From NCBI RefSeq assembly GCF_000367365.1, contig NZ_BARF01000004.1:1-64000 (forward strand): a stretch of DNA of 64,000 nt. The letters run 5' to 3'. Made by a program: the position numbers and the translations under genes. The notes under the pieces are model-generated. The model was not told where the DNA came from, ran no database searches, and worked only from the letters and a program-made list of their open reading frames with translations. Within the stretch, counting starts at the first letter, position 1. The number at the start of each line of letters is the position of its first letter. Shown here in pieces: positions 47,684 to 55,843 of the stretch. This DNA comes from Streptomyces prunicolor NBRC 13075. GTDB lineage: Bacteria > Actinomycetota > Actinomycetes > Streptomycetales > Streptomycetaceae.

Positions 47684-48591
47684 CCTCCCGCACAGCGCCC
47701 CCCGCGACCGCCGCGCCCCCCGCGCCCGCGACCGCCGCGACCGCCCCGTCCAAGGCGGCGGCCGCATACCAGGCCACCCAGGGCGGAGCCCTCGACGTCG
47801 ACCGCGCCTTCTACGACCGTTTCGCCGGGGTGCGCCACGAACTCGTGGACTCCTTCGAGATACCGATCCGCTCCGGCCGCGCCTGGACCGTCCCCGAGGG
47901 ACACCTGTGCCGGATCGTCACCGTCGAGGGCCCCCAGGTCGGCGACCTCAACGTGTGGAACCTGCACGACCCGCGCGAGCGCATGTGGGCCGCCCGCACC
48001 CGCCAGTTGCAGCGCGCGCACATCTCCACCTACGACCGGATCTGGTCCACCCTGCCATTCCTGCGCCCCCTGCTGACAGTCACCGACGACACCCTCTCCG
48101 ACTACGGTGTGGACGGCGACGGCGGACGCGTGCACGACCTGCTGGGCACCCGCTGCGACCCGTACGTCAACCGCATGCTCACCGGCGAGGACTTCGACTT
48201 CCACTGCCACTCGAACCTGGTCCGGGCCGTACTGCCGTACGGGCTCACGGAGTTCGACGTGCACGACGTGCTCAACGTGTTCCAGTGCACCGGTCTCAAC
48301 GACGACGACCAGTACTTCATGAAGGACTGCCCGGCGCGCGTGGGCGACCACTTCGAGTTCTTCGCCGAGACCGACCTGCTGTGCGCGCTGTCCACCTGCC
48401 CCGGCGGCGATCTATCTGTCCCGCTCTGGGGCCCGGACGCCCGCGATCCGTTGGACGTCTGCCGTCCGCTGGGTGTCGAGGTGTACCGGCCCGATCCCGC
48501 GCTGCTGGAGGGCTGGAGCTCGCCGGGGAGGGCCGCGTACCAGGGGCTGCACGGCATGCGGCGCCCCGATTCCGTGGACGCCGCCGGCTGA
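47680..48591 (+). CDS. DUF1989 / urea-carboxylase-associated-type protein
   Basis: 303 aa. An Ala/Pro/Thr-rich leader, then EGHLCRIVTVEGPQVGDLNV, MWAARTRQLQRAHISTYDRI, GTRCDPYVNRMLTGEDFDFH, CHSNLVRAVLPYGLTEFDVH, VFQCTGLNDDDQYFM and RVGDHFEFFAETDLLCALST, the typical order of the DUF1989 family (urea-carboxylase-associated, and some guanidine-related amidohydrolase partners). Conserved Cys and His residues could bind a metal. It overlaps the GntR stop. With the transporter it suggests uptake and use of a nitrogen-rich small molecule. Exact reaction is not established for the family at large. Confidence 0.78.
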   Translation: MTSRTAPPATAAPPAPATAATAPSKAAAAYQATQGGALDVDRAFYDRFAGVRHELVDSFEIPIRSGRAWTVPEGHLCRIVTVEGPQVGDLNVWNLHDPRERMWAARTRQLQRAHISTYDRIWSTLPFLRPLLTVTDDTLSDYGVDGDGGRVHDLLGTRCDPYVNRMLTGEDFDFHCHSNLVRAVLPYGLTEFDVHDVLNVFQCTGLNDDDQYFMKDCPARVGDHFEFFAETDLLCALSTCPGGDLSVPLWGPDARDPLDVCRPLGVEVYRPDPALLEGWSSPGRAAYQGLHGMRRPDSVDAAG

Positions 48592-48645
48592 GCCTGTTCC
48601 TCTGTTTCCCGGTACTTCCCTCTGCTTCCTTCTACCTGCTTCCTT

Positions 48646-49833
48646 CTACTTCCTTGCCCCGGCGCAGAGTTCGGTGTCGATCAGGGCGTTCTGCGTCATC
48701 TCCGTCGACAGGTCGGGCGCGCCGTCGCCCGTCGCCTCCAGGACCACGGTCCGGCGGCCGTCCGCGCTGACTCCGTCGCGGGTGGTGTAGCCCATCAGGT
48801 CGCCGGCGTGGCTGTAGTAGACGCCGCCGCAGGACAGGGGGATCTCCATTAGGCCGAGGCCGTAACGGGCGCCGGGCCAGACGGGGTCGAGGGAGGCGGC
48901 TCGCACCGTCGTCTTCATCTCGGCGAGTTGGGCCGGGCGCAGGAGCTTGCCGCCCAGGAGGGCCGAGAAGAAGCGGGTGAGGTCGCCGGTCGTGCTGATC
49001 ATCGCGCCGGCCGAACCGGCGGCCGTCGGGTTGAGGTCGGTGACGTCGATGGTCGGGCCGCTGTCGCCGAAGTCCGAGTAGCCGTGCAGGTGTTGGCCGG
49101 GGATACGGGCCGAGGTGTCGGGCGCGGAGGTGTCACGCAGGCCCAGCGGGCGGATGATGCGCCGGGTCACCTCCTGCTGCCAGGTGTGGCCGGTGGCCTT
49201 CTGGACGATCATTCCGGCCAGGATGTAGTTGGTGTTGGAGTACTCCCACTCGGTGCCCGGCGCGAAGTCCGGGGCGTGCCGCATCGCGATGCCGACCAGC
49301 TGTTGTGGGGTCCAGGTGGTGTAGCGGTCCGCCTCGAAGTCCGCCACCGAGCTGATCGCGGGGAAGTCGGCGGTGTAGTTGAAGAGTCCGCTGGTGTGGT
49401 TCAGCAACTGCCTTACGGTGATGGCGTTTCCGTCGTTGCCGTTCCCGGACACCACGCCGGGCAGCCAGTGTTCGACCGTGTCATCCAGGGATACCCGTCC
49501 CTCGCCCACCAGTTGGAGCATCACCGTCGACACGAAGGTCTTGGTGCTGCTCGCGATCCGGAACTTGTCGGTGACCCGGGCCGCGCGGCCGGTCGTGGTG
49601 TCGGAGACTCCGGTGGCGGCGTAACGCCGTCCGCCCGGGCCCGTCGATTGGGCCACGACAGCGACGGTTCCCGTCTTCTGGATGGCGTCCACGCTCCGCT
49701 GGAGCGTCGTGGTGCGCTGCCGGGATTCCGTGGTGCGCTGTCGGGACTCCGTGGCGCTCGCCATGGGCGTCGCGAGGCCGAGGCCTACGGCGGCCAGTGC
49801 GGCCGCGGCGGTGAGCTGACGGAACGTCATCAT
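48646..49833 (-). CDS. Secreted serine hydrolase (class C beta-lactamase/DD-peptidase fold)
   Basis: 395 aa from ATG 49833 (gggaga ~10 nt upstream); 49830 is a second ATG. Sec signal MMTFRQLTAAAALAAVGLGL, then PMASA. Active-site motifs: SSTK (nucleophile Ser and Lys), YSNTNY (Tyr-x-Asn), and HAG near the end. A TESRQRTTESRQRTT duplication follows the signal, from a 21-bp DNA repeat. Beta-lactamase-family (PF00144) proteins of this kind include D-alanyl-D-alanine carboxypeptidases and esterases; no evidence favours true beta-lactamase activity. Ends 54 bp from the convergent DUF1989 stop across a pyrimidine-rich tract. Confidence 0.85.
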   Translation of the reverse strand: MMTFRQLTAAAALAAVGLGLATPMASATESRQRTTESRQRTTTLQRSVDAIQKTGTVAVVAQSTGPGGRRYAATGVSDTTTGRAARVTDKFRIASSTKTFVSTVMLQLVGEGRVSLDDTVEHWLPGVVSGNGNDGNAITVRQLLNHTSGLFNYTADFPAISSVADFEADRYTTWTPQQLVGIAMRHAPDFAPGTEWEYSNTNYILAGMIVQKATGHTWQQEVTRRIIRPLGLRDTSAPDTSARIPGQHLHGYSDFGDSGPTIDVTDLNPTAAGSAGAMISTTGDLTRFFSALLGGKLLRPAQLAEMKTTVRAASLDPVWPGARYGLGLMEIPLSCGGVYYSHAGDLMGYTTRDGVSADGRRTVVLEATGDGAPDLSTEMTQNALIDTELCAGARK

Positions 49834-49975
49834 GGGCTGTCTCCCGGGGAGTTGGTGATCGCTCGCACCGGCTTGCGGTGTGTTCACCAACCTAGGGAGA
49901 CGGCACGCGGTGATCGATCCAGCCCGCAGGCCGGTCCGCCGTACAGCCAGCTGTACCAAGGGTCGGGGGAGAGCC

Positions 49976-50635
49976 TCAGGTCAGCCGCCGTAAATCCTCC
50001 AAGTACCGCAGGACCGCCGCGACCCGGCGGTCCACCTGGTCGGTCGGGGACAGGTCGAGCTTGGCGAAGATGCTGCGGATGTGTTTGTGGACGGCGCCGT
50101 CGGTGACGACGAGCTTCTCGGCGATGGCGGAGTTGCCCAAGCCCTCGGCCATCAGGGCGAGTACGTCGCGTTCGCGGGGGCTGAGCCGTTCCAGGCGGGT
50201 GTCCTGGCGGGAGCGGGTGAAGAGTTGGGCGACGACCTCCGGGTCGATGGCGGTGCCGCCCGCCGCCACGCGGTGCAGCGCGTCGAGGAACTCCTCGACG
50301 CGGCCCACCCGTTCCTTGAGCAGATAGCCGAGACCGCTCACCCCGCCGCCGAGCAGTTCGGTCGCGAAGCTCTGCTCCACGTATGCCGACAGCACGAGCA
50401 CCGCCAGGTCGGGGCGCCGACGCCGGGCCTCGACCGCGGCGACGATCCCCTCGTCGGTGTGGGTCGGCGGCATCCGTACGTCGAGGATGGCGACGTCCGG
50501 CTTGTGTACGTCGATGGCGTCCAGGGCCTCGTCCGGGGTGCCCGCGGTGGCCACCACGTCCAGCCCCTCGGCACGCAGCAGCAGGGCGAGCCCCTCGCGC
50601 AGCAACGCGTCGTCCTCGGCGATCACGATCCGCAT
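49976..50635 (-). CDS. NarL/LuxR-type response regulator
   Basis: 219 aa from ATG 50635 (ggag 10 nt upstream); GTG 50644 adds three residues. Receiver domain: VIAEDDALLREGLALLL with acidic pair, phosphoacceptor Asp in VAILDVRMPP, Lys in LLKERV. C-terminal LuxR HTH: LSPRERDVLALMAEGLGNSA, then VVTDGAVHKHIRSIFAKLDL. A partner of the histidine kinase 74 bp upstream on the same strand (50710). The pair probably controls the divergent ABC exporter operon through the 20-bp direct repeats at 52006-52045. Confidence 0.9.
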   Translation of the reverse strand: MRIVIAEDDALLREGLALLLRAEGLDVVATAGTPDEALDAIDVHKPDVAILDVRMPPTHTDEGIVAAVEARRRRPDLAVLVLSAYVEQSFATELLGGGVSGLGYLLKERVGRVEEFLDALHRVAAGGTAIDPEVVAQLFTRSRQDTRLERLSPRERDVLALMAEGLGNSAIAEKLVVTDGAVHKHIRSIFAKLDLSPTDQVDRRVAAVLRYLEDLRRLT

Positions 50636-50709
50636 CGCAGTCACGCTCCACAGCTCAAGTAGCTCAAGTTCCGCATTGCAGGCTCCGGTTGCTCGTCACG
50701 ATCCCCAAC

Positions 50710-51993
50710 TCACCGACCACAGGGGAGATCCACCGTCAGGACGGTCGGTCCGCCGGGCGGGCTGGTCAGGGTGAGGTCGCCGTCGTGGGCCGCGATCCGG
50801 CGGCGGATGCCGGTGAGCCCGGAGCCGCCGTCCGCGTCGGCACCGCCCCGGCCGTCGTCTTCCACGGACAGCACCAGCCGCCCGCCACTGCCGCGTGCCG
50901 TGACGACGGCGTGCTCGGCCCCGCTGTGCTTGGCGATGTTGGTCAGGGCCTCGGCGACGACGAAGTAGGCGGTCGCCTCGACGGAGGCGGCGCAGCGTTC
51001 GGGTACGTCCACGTCGATCCGGCACGGCACCGCGCAGTCCGCCGCGAGACCGGAGAGCGCGCCCGCGAGCCCCCGGTCGGCCAGCACCGGCGGCAGGATG
51101 CCGCGCGCGACCGTCCGCAGCTCGGCCAGCGCCGTCTCGGCGGCGGACTGGGCGCGTTCGAGGAGTTCGTCGGCGCCGGCCGGGTCGCGGGCCACCATGC
51201 GGCGGGCCGCGCCGAGCAACACGGCCACGGAGACGAGCCGGTTCTGCGCACCGTCGTGCAACGAGCGCTCGATACGCCGTAGTTCGGTGGCGTGAGCGTC
51301 GAGGGCGGCGGCGCGGGTGGCGGTCAACTCCGCCACGCGCAGGGAGAGATCGACGTCCGGACCGGCCGCGAGGAGCCGCCGTCCGGGGCCCGACTGGAGC
51401 CGCGCCATGCCGGGTGCCAGCCCCAGGATGATGGCGATCCAGCCCACGCCCAGCAGCGCCACGGCGAGGGCGTCCGGCCAGGTCTGCGCGTTGCCGATGC
51501 CCAGGGACGTGGCCGTCGTGTTCTCCGGCATGAACGTCCAGTACAGCGGGAACGCGGTGTCCCGTACGGCGGTGATCGGCAGCAGCACGCCGAGCAGGCC
51601 GAGCAGCAGCCCGAGGGTGGAGTGCCGTACCAGCCAGCGCAGTTCGCGGTGGGTGGTGGCGTCGACGAGGGCGGCCCGCAGCCGGGTGGGCGGGGGCTGC
51701 GGGGCGACGACCTCGGGGCCCCGGCGAGCGAGCCGGGCGCGTTCCCGGCCGGCCAGGGCGTGCAGGGCGCGCAGCGGCGCGGGTGCCATCAGCAGCCCCA
51801 CCCCGACCACGCTCGTCACGGCGGTGAGGGCCAGCCACAGCAGCAACAGCGCTGCGAGCACAGCTGTGTTGAGGCCGGAGGCGAGCTGGGCGATGGCCTG
51901 GCCGGCGGTGCTCAGGGTCCGTAGCGCGATGTCCTTGAAGCTCTCGCGTTGGACGGCCGCTCCACCGCCCGCCTCGCTCGCGCTCGTTGTCAT
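50710..51993 (-). CDS. NarL-type sensor histidine kinase (HisKA_3)
   Basis: 427 aa. Four hydrophobic helices (~45-75, ~122-142, ~180-200), a membrane sensor without an obvious extracellular ligand domain. HisKA_3: RRIERSLHDGAQNRLVSVAV with phosphorylated His in LHDGAQ. HATPase: VAEALTNIAKHSGAEHAVV, LSVEDDGRGGADADGGSGL, GIRRRIAAHDGDLTL. Such intramembrane-sensing kinases often respond to envelope stress or antimicrobial peptides and pair with MacB/BceAB-type exporters, as here. Divergent from the exporter operon. Confidence 0.9.
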   Translation of the reverse strand: MTTSASEAGGGAAVQRESFKDIALRTLSTAGQAIAQLASGLNTAVLAALLLLWLALTAVTSVVGVGLLMAPAPLRALHALAGRERARLARRGPEVVAPQPPPTRLRAALVDATTHRELRWLVRHSTLGLLLGLLGVLLPITAVRDTAFPLYWTFMPENTTATSLGIGNAQTWPDALAVALLGVGWIAIILGLAPGMARLQSGPGRRLLAAGPDVDLSLRVAELTATRAAALDAHATELRRIERSLHDGAQNRLVSVAVLLGAARRMVARDPAGADELLERAQSAAETALAELRTVARGILPPVLADRGLAGALSGLAADCAVPCRIDVDVPERCAASVEATAYFVVAEALTNIAKHSGAEHAVVTARGSGGRLVLSVEDDGRGGADADGGSGLTGIRRRIAAHDGDLTLTSPPGGPTVLTVDLPCGR

Positions 51994-52005
51994 GCGAACG
52001 ACCCT

Positions 52006-52045
52006 ATGCCGTACGGGAGTTCTTCATGCCGTACGGGAGTTCTCC
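52006..52045. repeat. Two adjacent 20-bp direct repeats in the kinase/exporter promoter gap
   Basis: atgccgtacgggagttctYc at 52006-52025 and 52026-52045 (identical but for one base), each holding the palindrome CCGTACGG. They lie just upstream of the kinase start and ~145 bp before the exporter operon; candidate sites for the response regulator. Confidence 0.75.
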
Positions 52046-52187
52046 GTGAGCGGAGGAAGCGGGGAGTACAGCCTGCTGTACCCCGAACCGGGTGGGCTGC
52101 GGGATCGGCCGCGAGGGGTGCCGATCCATAGCGTCGGTGACGACAGCAGGAACGGCACCAGACCCACCTGACCTCGGGAGACACCCC

Positions 52188-52433
52188 ATGCCGCAGCCGA
52201 CGATCCATCCGACGACCCATCCGATGACCGAGCCGACGGCCACCGATCCCGACCGCCTCACCCCCGGGGACATCGCCCGCACCCTGCTCTGGATCGTGGT
52301 GGTGGCCAGCGCGCTCACCAACATGGCGGCCTCCTTCGGCGGCGCCGACACCTGGGTGCACCTGGTGTGCGGCGCGGTCACCGTCCTGTGCGCGGGCACC
52401 CTCGTCGTACGCAACCTGCGGGGCCGACGATGA
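52188..52433 (+). CDS. Small two-helix membrane protein
   Basis: 81 aa from ATG 52188 (gggaga upstream). Two hydrophobic segments (ARTLLWIVVVASALTNMAAS and LVCGAVTVLCAGTLVVRNLR) and a Thr/Pro-rich N-terminus. ATGA overlap with the ABC ATPase gene makes it the first gene of the exporter operon. I do not recognise a family; it may be an accessory subunit or sensor of the exporter. Confidence 0.7.
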   Translation: MPQPTIHPTTHPMTEPTATDPDRLTPGDIARTLLWIVVVASALTNMAASFGGADTWVHLVCGAVTVLCAGTLVVRNLRGRR

Positions 52434-53182
52434 ACACCACAGCCACCACAGCCACAGCCACGACCACCGCCGCCATCGCCCTGGAGGGCGTCGGCAAGGC
52501 CTACCCCGGAGGCGTACGCGCCCTGGACGACGTGTCGTTGACCGTGGAACGCGGCACCTTCCTCGCCGTGATGGGCCCCTCGGGCTCCGGCAAGAGCACG
52601 CTGATGCACTGTGCCGCCGGGCTCGACTCCCCGACGTCGGGCAGTGTCCGTATCGACGGGCACGAGATCGCCGGGCTGAACGAGACCAAGCGCACCCAAC
52701 TGCGCCGCGAGCGCGTCGGGTTCGTGTTCCAGGCGTACAACCTGATCCCCTCCCTCTCCATCGAGGACAACATCACCCTGCCGCTCCGGCTGGCGGGCCG
52801 CACCGCCGACCGCGACTGGCTGCGCACGCTGGTGGAGCGGGTGGGTCTGGCCGACCGGCTGACCCACCGCCCGGCCGAGCTCTCCGGCGGGCAGCAGCAA
52901 CGGGCCGCCGTGGTACGGGCGTTGGTGGCCCGCCCGGCGGTCGTGTTCGCCGACGAACCGACCGGCGCGCTCGATCTGCGCAGCGCCCACGAGGTCCTGG
53001 ACCTCCTCCGCGACCTCGTGAACGACCTGCGCCAGACGGTCGTGATGGTCACCCACGACCCGGCAGCCGCCGCCCGCGCGCACCACGTGCTGGTGATGGC
53101 CGACGGCCGCGTGGTCGACGCCCTCAAGGCCCCGACCGCCGACGAACTCGCCGCCCGTCTCGTCGAGTTGGGAAGGGTCTGA
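52430..53182 (+). CDS. MacB/LolD-type ABC transporter ATPase
   Basis: 250 aa. Walker A GPSGSGKST, Q-loop VFQAYNLIPSLSIEDNI, signature LSGGQQQRAAVVRALVARPA, Walker B VVFADEPTGALDL (the EPTGALD form is typical of the MacB/LolD/BceA class), switch His MVTHDPAAA. Partner permease encoded 3 nt downstream. Energises extrusion of a hydrophobic or peptide compound, or mechanotransmission, depending on subtype. Confidence 0.93.
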   Translation: MNTTATTATATTTAAIALEGVGKAYPGGVRALDDVSLTVERGTFLAVMGPSGSGKSTLMHCAAGLDSPTSGSVRIDGHEIAGLNETKRTQLRRERVGFVFQAYNLIPSLSIEDNITLPLRLAGRTADRDWLRTLVERVGLADRLTHRPAELSGGQQQRAAVVRALVARPAVVFADEPTGALDLRSAHEVLDLLRDLVNDLRQTVVMVTHDPAAAARAHHVLVMADGRVVDALKAPTADELAARLVELGRV

Positions 53183-53185
53183 GCC

Positions 53186-55729
53186 ATGTTCCGTCTCGCG
53201 ATACAGATGGTCGGACACCGCGTCACCGCGCTGATCGCCGTGGCCTGCGCGGTCCTCGGCGGCGCGGCCCTGATCACCGGCACCGGCGTCCTCGCCGAGT
53301 CCGGCCTCCGTTCCCACCTGCCCGCCGGCCGCCTCGCCGGAGCGTCGGTCGTGGTCGCCGCCGACCAGGAGTTCCACCCGCCCGGCGACCTTCCGCTCGC
53401 GCTCCCGGAACGCCGTCGGGTCGCGGCTCAACTGGTAGGTGAACTGGGCCGGTTGCCGGGCGTGACCGCGTCGGTCGGCGACATCAGCTTCCCGGCCGCG
53501 CTCGTCGACGCACACGGTCGGGTCGTGGCGTCGCCGTCCGGAGACCCTCAGGTGTCGGGGCACGGGTGGTCCTCGACGAAGCTGCTGGCAACGGGTGCGC
53601 AGGTCACCGGCAGCGCGCCGACCTCTTCCGGCGAGGTCGCGGTGGACAGCGCGACCGCCGCCGCGGCCGGTGTCAAGCCGGGCGACCGCGTCCAGGTCGT
53701 CGTCAACTCCCGCCCCGCGAGCGGCTATCGCGTGTCGGCCGTGGTCAACGCACCGGGCGCCGGTGTCTACTTCGCCGACAAGACGGCCGTAGAAATATCA
53801 GATCTGGCCGCCCACTCCGGCCGTGTCGACCTGGTCGGCCTCCGCACCGCGCCCCGTGCCGAGGAGCGGGTGGCCGCCGAAGCCCGTACGAAGCTGAAGG
53901 GCACCGGACTTCTGGCCGTCACCGGAGCCGAGCGGGGCGACACCGCCGCACCCGGCGCCGGAGCCTCGCGCTCGCTGCTGGTGCTGCTCGCCGGTTCGCT
54001 GTCCGGGATCGTGCTGCTGATCACCGGGTTCGTGATGGCGAGCGCGTTGGCCGTGGCGATCGGCGGGCAGCGACGGGACCTGGCGTTGATGCGGGCCGTC
54101 GGGGCAACTCCCAAGCAGATCCGGCGGTTGGCCGCCGCGCAGTCCACCGTCGTCGCGGCGGTGGCCGTGGCACCCGGGGTGGGACTCGGCTATCTGCTGG
54201 CCGGACAGTTCCGCGGACTGCTCGCGGACCGGGGCGTCATCCCGGCCGAACTGCCCCTGACCTTCAGCCCGTTGCCCGCGCTCGCGGCCGTCGTGCTGAT
54301 GCTCCTCGCCGTTCAGGCGTCGGCCCGCTGCTCGGCCTGGCGCACCTCGCGGATGCCGGCCACCGAGGCGGTCGCCGAGTCGCGCAGCGAGCCGCGTGAT
54401 CCGTCGCGGGCCCGGACCCGTATCGGCGTGGCCGTGATGGTCGTAGCGACTGTGATGTCGGCCCTGCCGCTCTTCTCCCGCACGGTCATCGGCGCCACGG
54501 CCACCTCGCTCGCCGGGATCATCGGGGCGATCGGCCTGGCCTTGGCGGGCCCTGCGCTGGTGCGGGGCGTCGGCGGTGCGGCGGCACGAGTGACGAGGTC
54601 GGGGGCTTCCGCGCCGACCTGGCTGGCGATGGCCAACCTGCGCGCCTACGCCCTGCGCAACGCGGGGATCGTCTCCACGCTGGCCATGGCGGTCGTGTTC
54701 GTGCTGACGTACACCTTCACCCAGACCACCGTGCTGGCCGCGACCGCGCAGGACACCAGTACCGGGACTCTCGCTCAACTGCGCCTGAGCGCACCGGGGT
54801 TGGGTGGGCTGCCCGACGACACGCTCGGGGCCGTACGGAAGACGGCCGGAGTGCAGGCCGCCGCTCCTGTCGGGACGACCACTGTGGTGTGGGAGTACAA
54901 GCAGTTCGGTGACCCGGCGGCCGATTCGGGTTCGGCGACGATCCTCACGCCGGACGCGGCGGGCGTTCTCGATCTCGACGTGCGGGACGGCAGCCTGAGT
55001 CGGCTGTCCGGTAGGACAGTTGCTGTCAGCAGTGAGGTGGCGCGGACGCGTTCCGCGACGGTGGGGCACACGGTGAATCTGGTCCTCGGGGACGGAACTC
55101 GCCTCGCTGCCAAGGTTGTTGCCGTATACGGGCGGGGGCTCGGCTTCGGCGCGGTGGTGCTGTCCCACGACCTGGCCGCCGGGCACACGACCACGGCCCT
55201 CGACCAGTCCCTCCTGATCCGTACGGACGGCTCGGCGAAGGCCCGGCAAAACCTCACGACCCTCGCCGCCGCCCGCCCCGGGCTGACCCTCGGACCCGCC
55301 AACTCCCCTTCCACCGGCGGACTTAAGAACGCCCCACCCGAGGTGTGGATCAACCTCGCGACGATCGTGGTCCTGCTCGTCTATCTGCTGCTCAGCATCG
55401 CCAACAAGCTGGTCGCGGCCACCGCGCAGAGGCGGGTCGAATTGGGCGCCCTGCGCCTCAACGGCACGACCCCGCGCCAGATCCGCGCGATGATGCGCCG
55501 CGAGGCGGCGATGACGGCGGCCACCGCGCTCACCACCGCCCTGCTGCTCTCCGCGATCCCGCTCGCCCTCCTGGGCCAGGCCTTCCTCGGCCACCCCTGG
55601 CCGGCGGGGCCGGTCTGGCTGCTGCCGGGGCTTGCGGCGACGGTCACCGGTATCGCCTTCCTCACCATCGAACTGCCCACGCGGCAGGCGTTGCGGACCT
55701 CGCCGGCGGATGCGATTCGGGCGCAGTGA
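53186..55729 (+). CDS. FtsX/MacB-type ABC permease
   Basis: 847 aa. One N-terminal helix (ALIAVACAVLGGAALITGTG), an extracellular domain (~30-250), then three helices of a first FtsX core (LAGSLSGIVLLITGFVMASA, then ALMRAVGATPKQIRRLAAAQ), a middle three-helix segment, a second extracellular part, and a second FtsX core at the C-terminus (YLLLSIANKLVAATAQRRVE, then LRLNGTTPRQIRAMMRREAA). The LRxxGxTPxQI element occurs in both halves. Length fits actinobacterial permeases with two FtsX units. Partner of the ATPase upstream. Confidence 0.9.
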   Translation: MFRLAIQMVGHRVTALIAVACAVLGGAALITGTGVLAESGLRSHLPAGRLAGASVVVAADQEFHPPGDLPLALPERRRVAAQLVGELGRLPGVTASVGDISFPAALVDAHGRVVASPSGDPQVSGHGWSSTKLLATGAQVTGSAPTSSGEVAVDSATAAAAGVKPGDRVQVVVNSRPASGYRVSAVVNAPGAGVYFADKTAVEISDLAAHSGRVDLVGLRTAPRAEERVAAEARTKLKGTGLLAVTGAERGDTAAPGAGASRSLLVLLAGSLSGIVLLITGFVMASALAVAIGGQRRDLALMRAVGATPKQIRRLAAAQSTVVAAVAVAPGVGLGYLLAGQFRGLLADRGVIPAELPLTFSPLPALAAVVLMLLAVQASARCSAWRTSRMPATEAVAESRSEPRDPSRARTRIGVAVMVVATVMSALPLFSRTVIGATATSLAGIIGAIGLALAGPALVRGVGGAAARVTRSGASAPTWLAMANLRAYALRNAGIVSTLAMAVVFVLTYTFTQTTVLAATAQDTSTGTLAQLRLSAPGLGGLPDDTLGAVRKTAGVQAAAPVGTTTVVWEYKQFGDPAADSGSATILTPDAAGVLDLDVRDGSLSRLSGRTVAVSSEVARTRSATVGHTVNLVLGDGTRLAAKVVAVYGRGLGFGAVVLSHDLAAGHTTTALDQSLLIRTDGSAKARQNLTTLAAARPGLTLGPANSPSTGGLKNAPPEVWINLATIVVLLVYLLLSIANKLVAATAQRRVELGALRLNGTTPRQIRAMMRREAAMTAATALTTALLLSAIPLALLGQAFLGHPWPAGPVWLLPGLAATVTGIAFLTIELPTRQALRTSPADAIRAQ

Positions 55730-55747
55730 GGGAGCTGCTCGGCAGCG

Positions 55748-55776
55748 GGGCAAGGGTGTTGCAAGACGCCTGCAAG
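55748..55776 (+). promoter_or_regulatory. Three GCAAG heptamers at 11-bp spacing (SARP-type site)
   Basis: gggcaag (55748-55754), ttgcaag (55759-55765) and ctgcaag (55770-55776) start exactly 11 bp apart, the periodicity of SARP-family direct-repeat binding sites. They precede the GT-B-like gene by 68 bp. A good -10 box at the expected distance was not seen. Confidence 0.5.
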
Positions 55777-55843
55777 GAAAGCGCCGTGCGCACCGGGAAC
55801 CCCCCTTCTCGTCTGAACGAAACGACGAACGACGGGGGATCAC

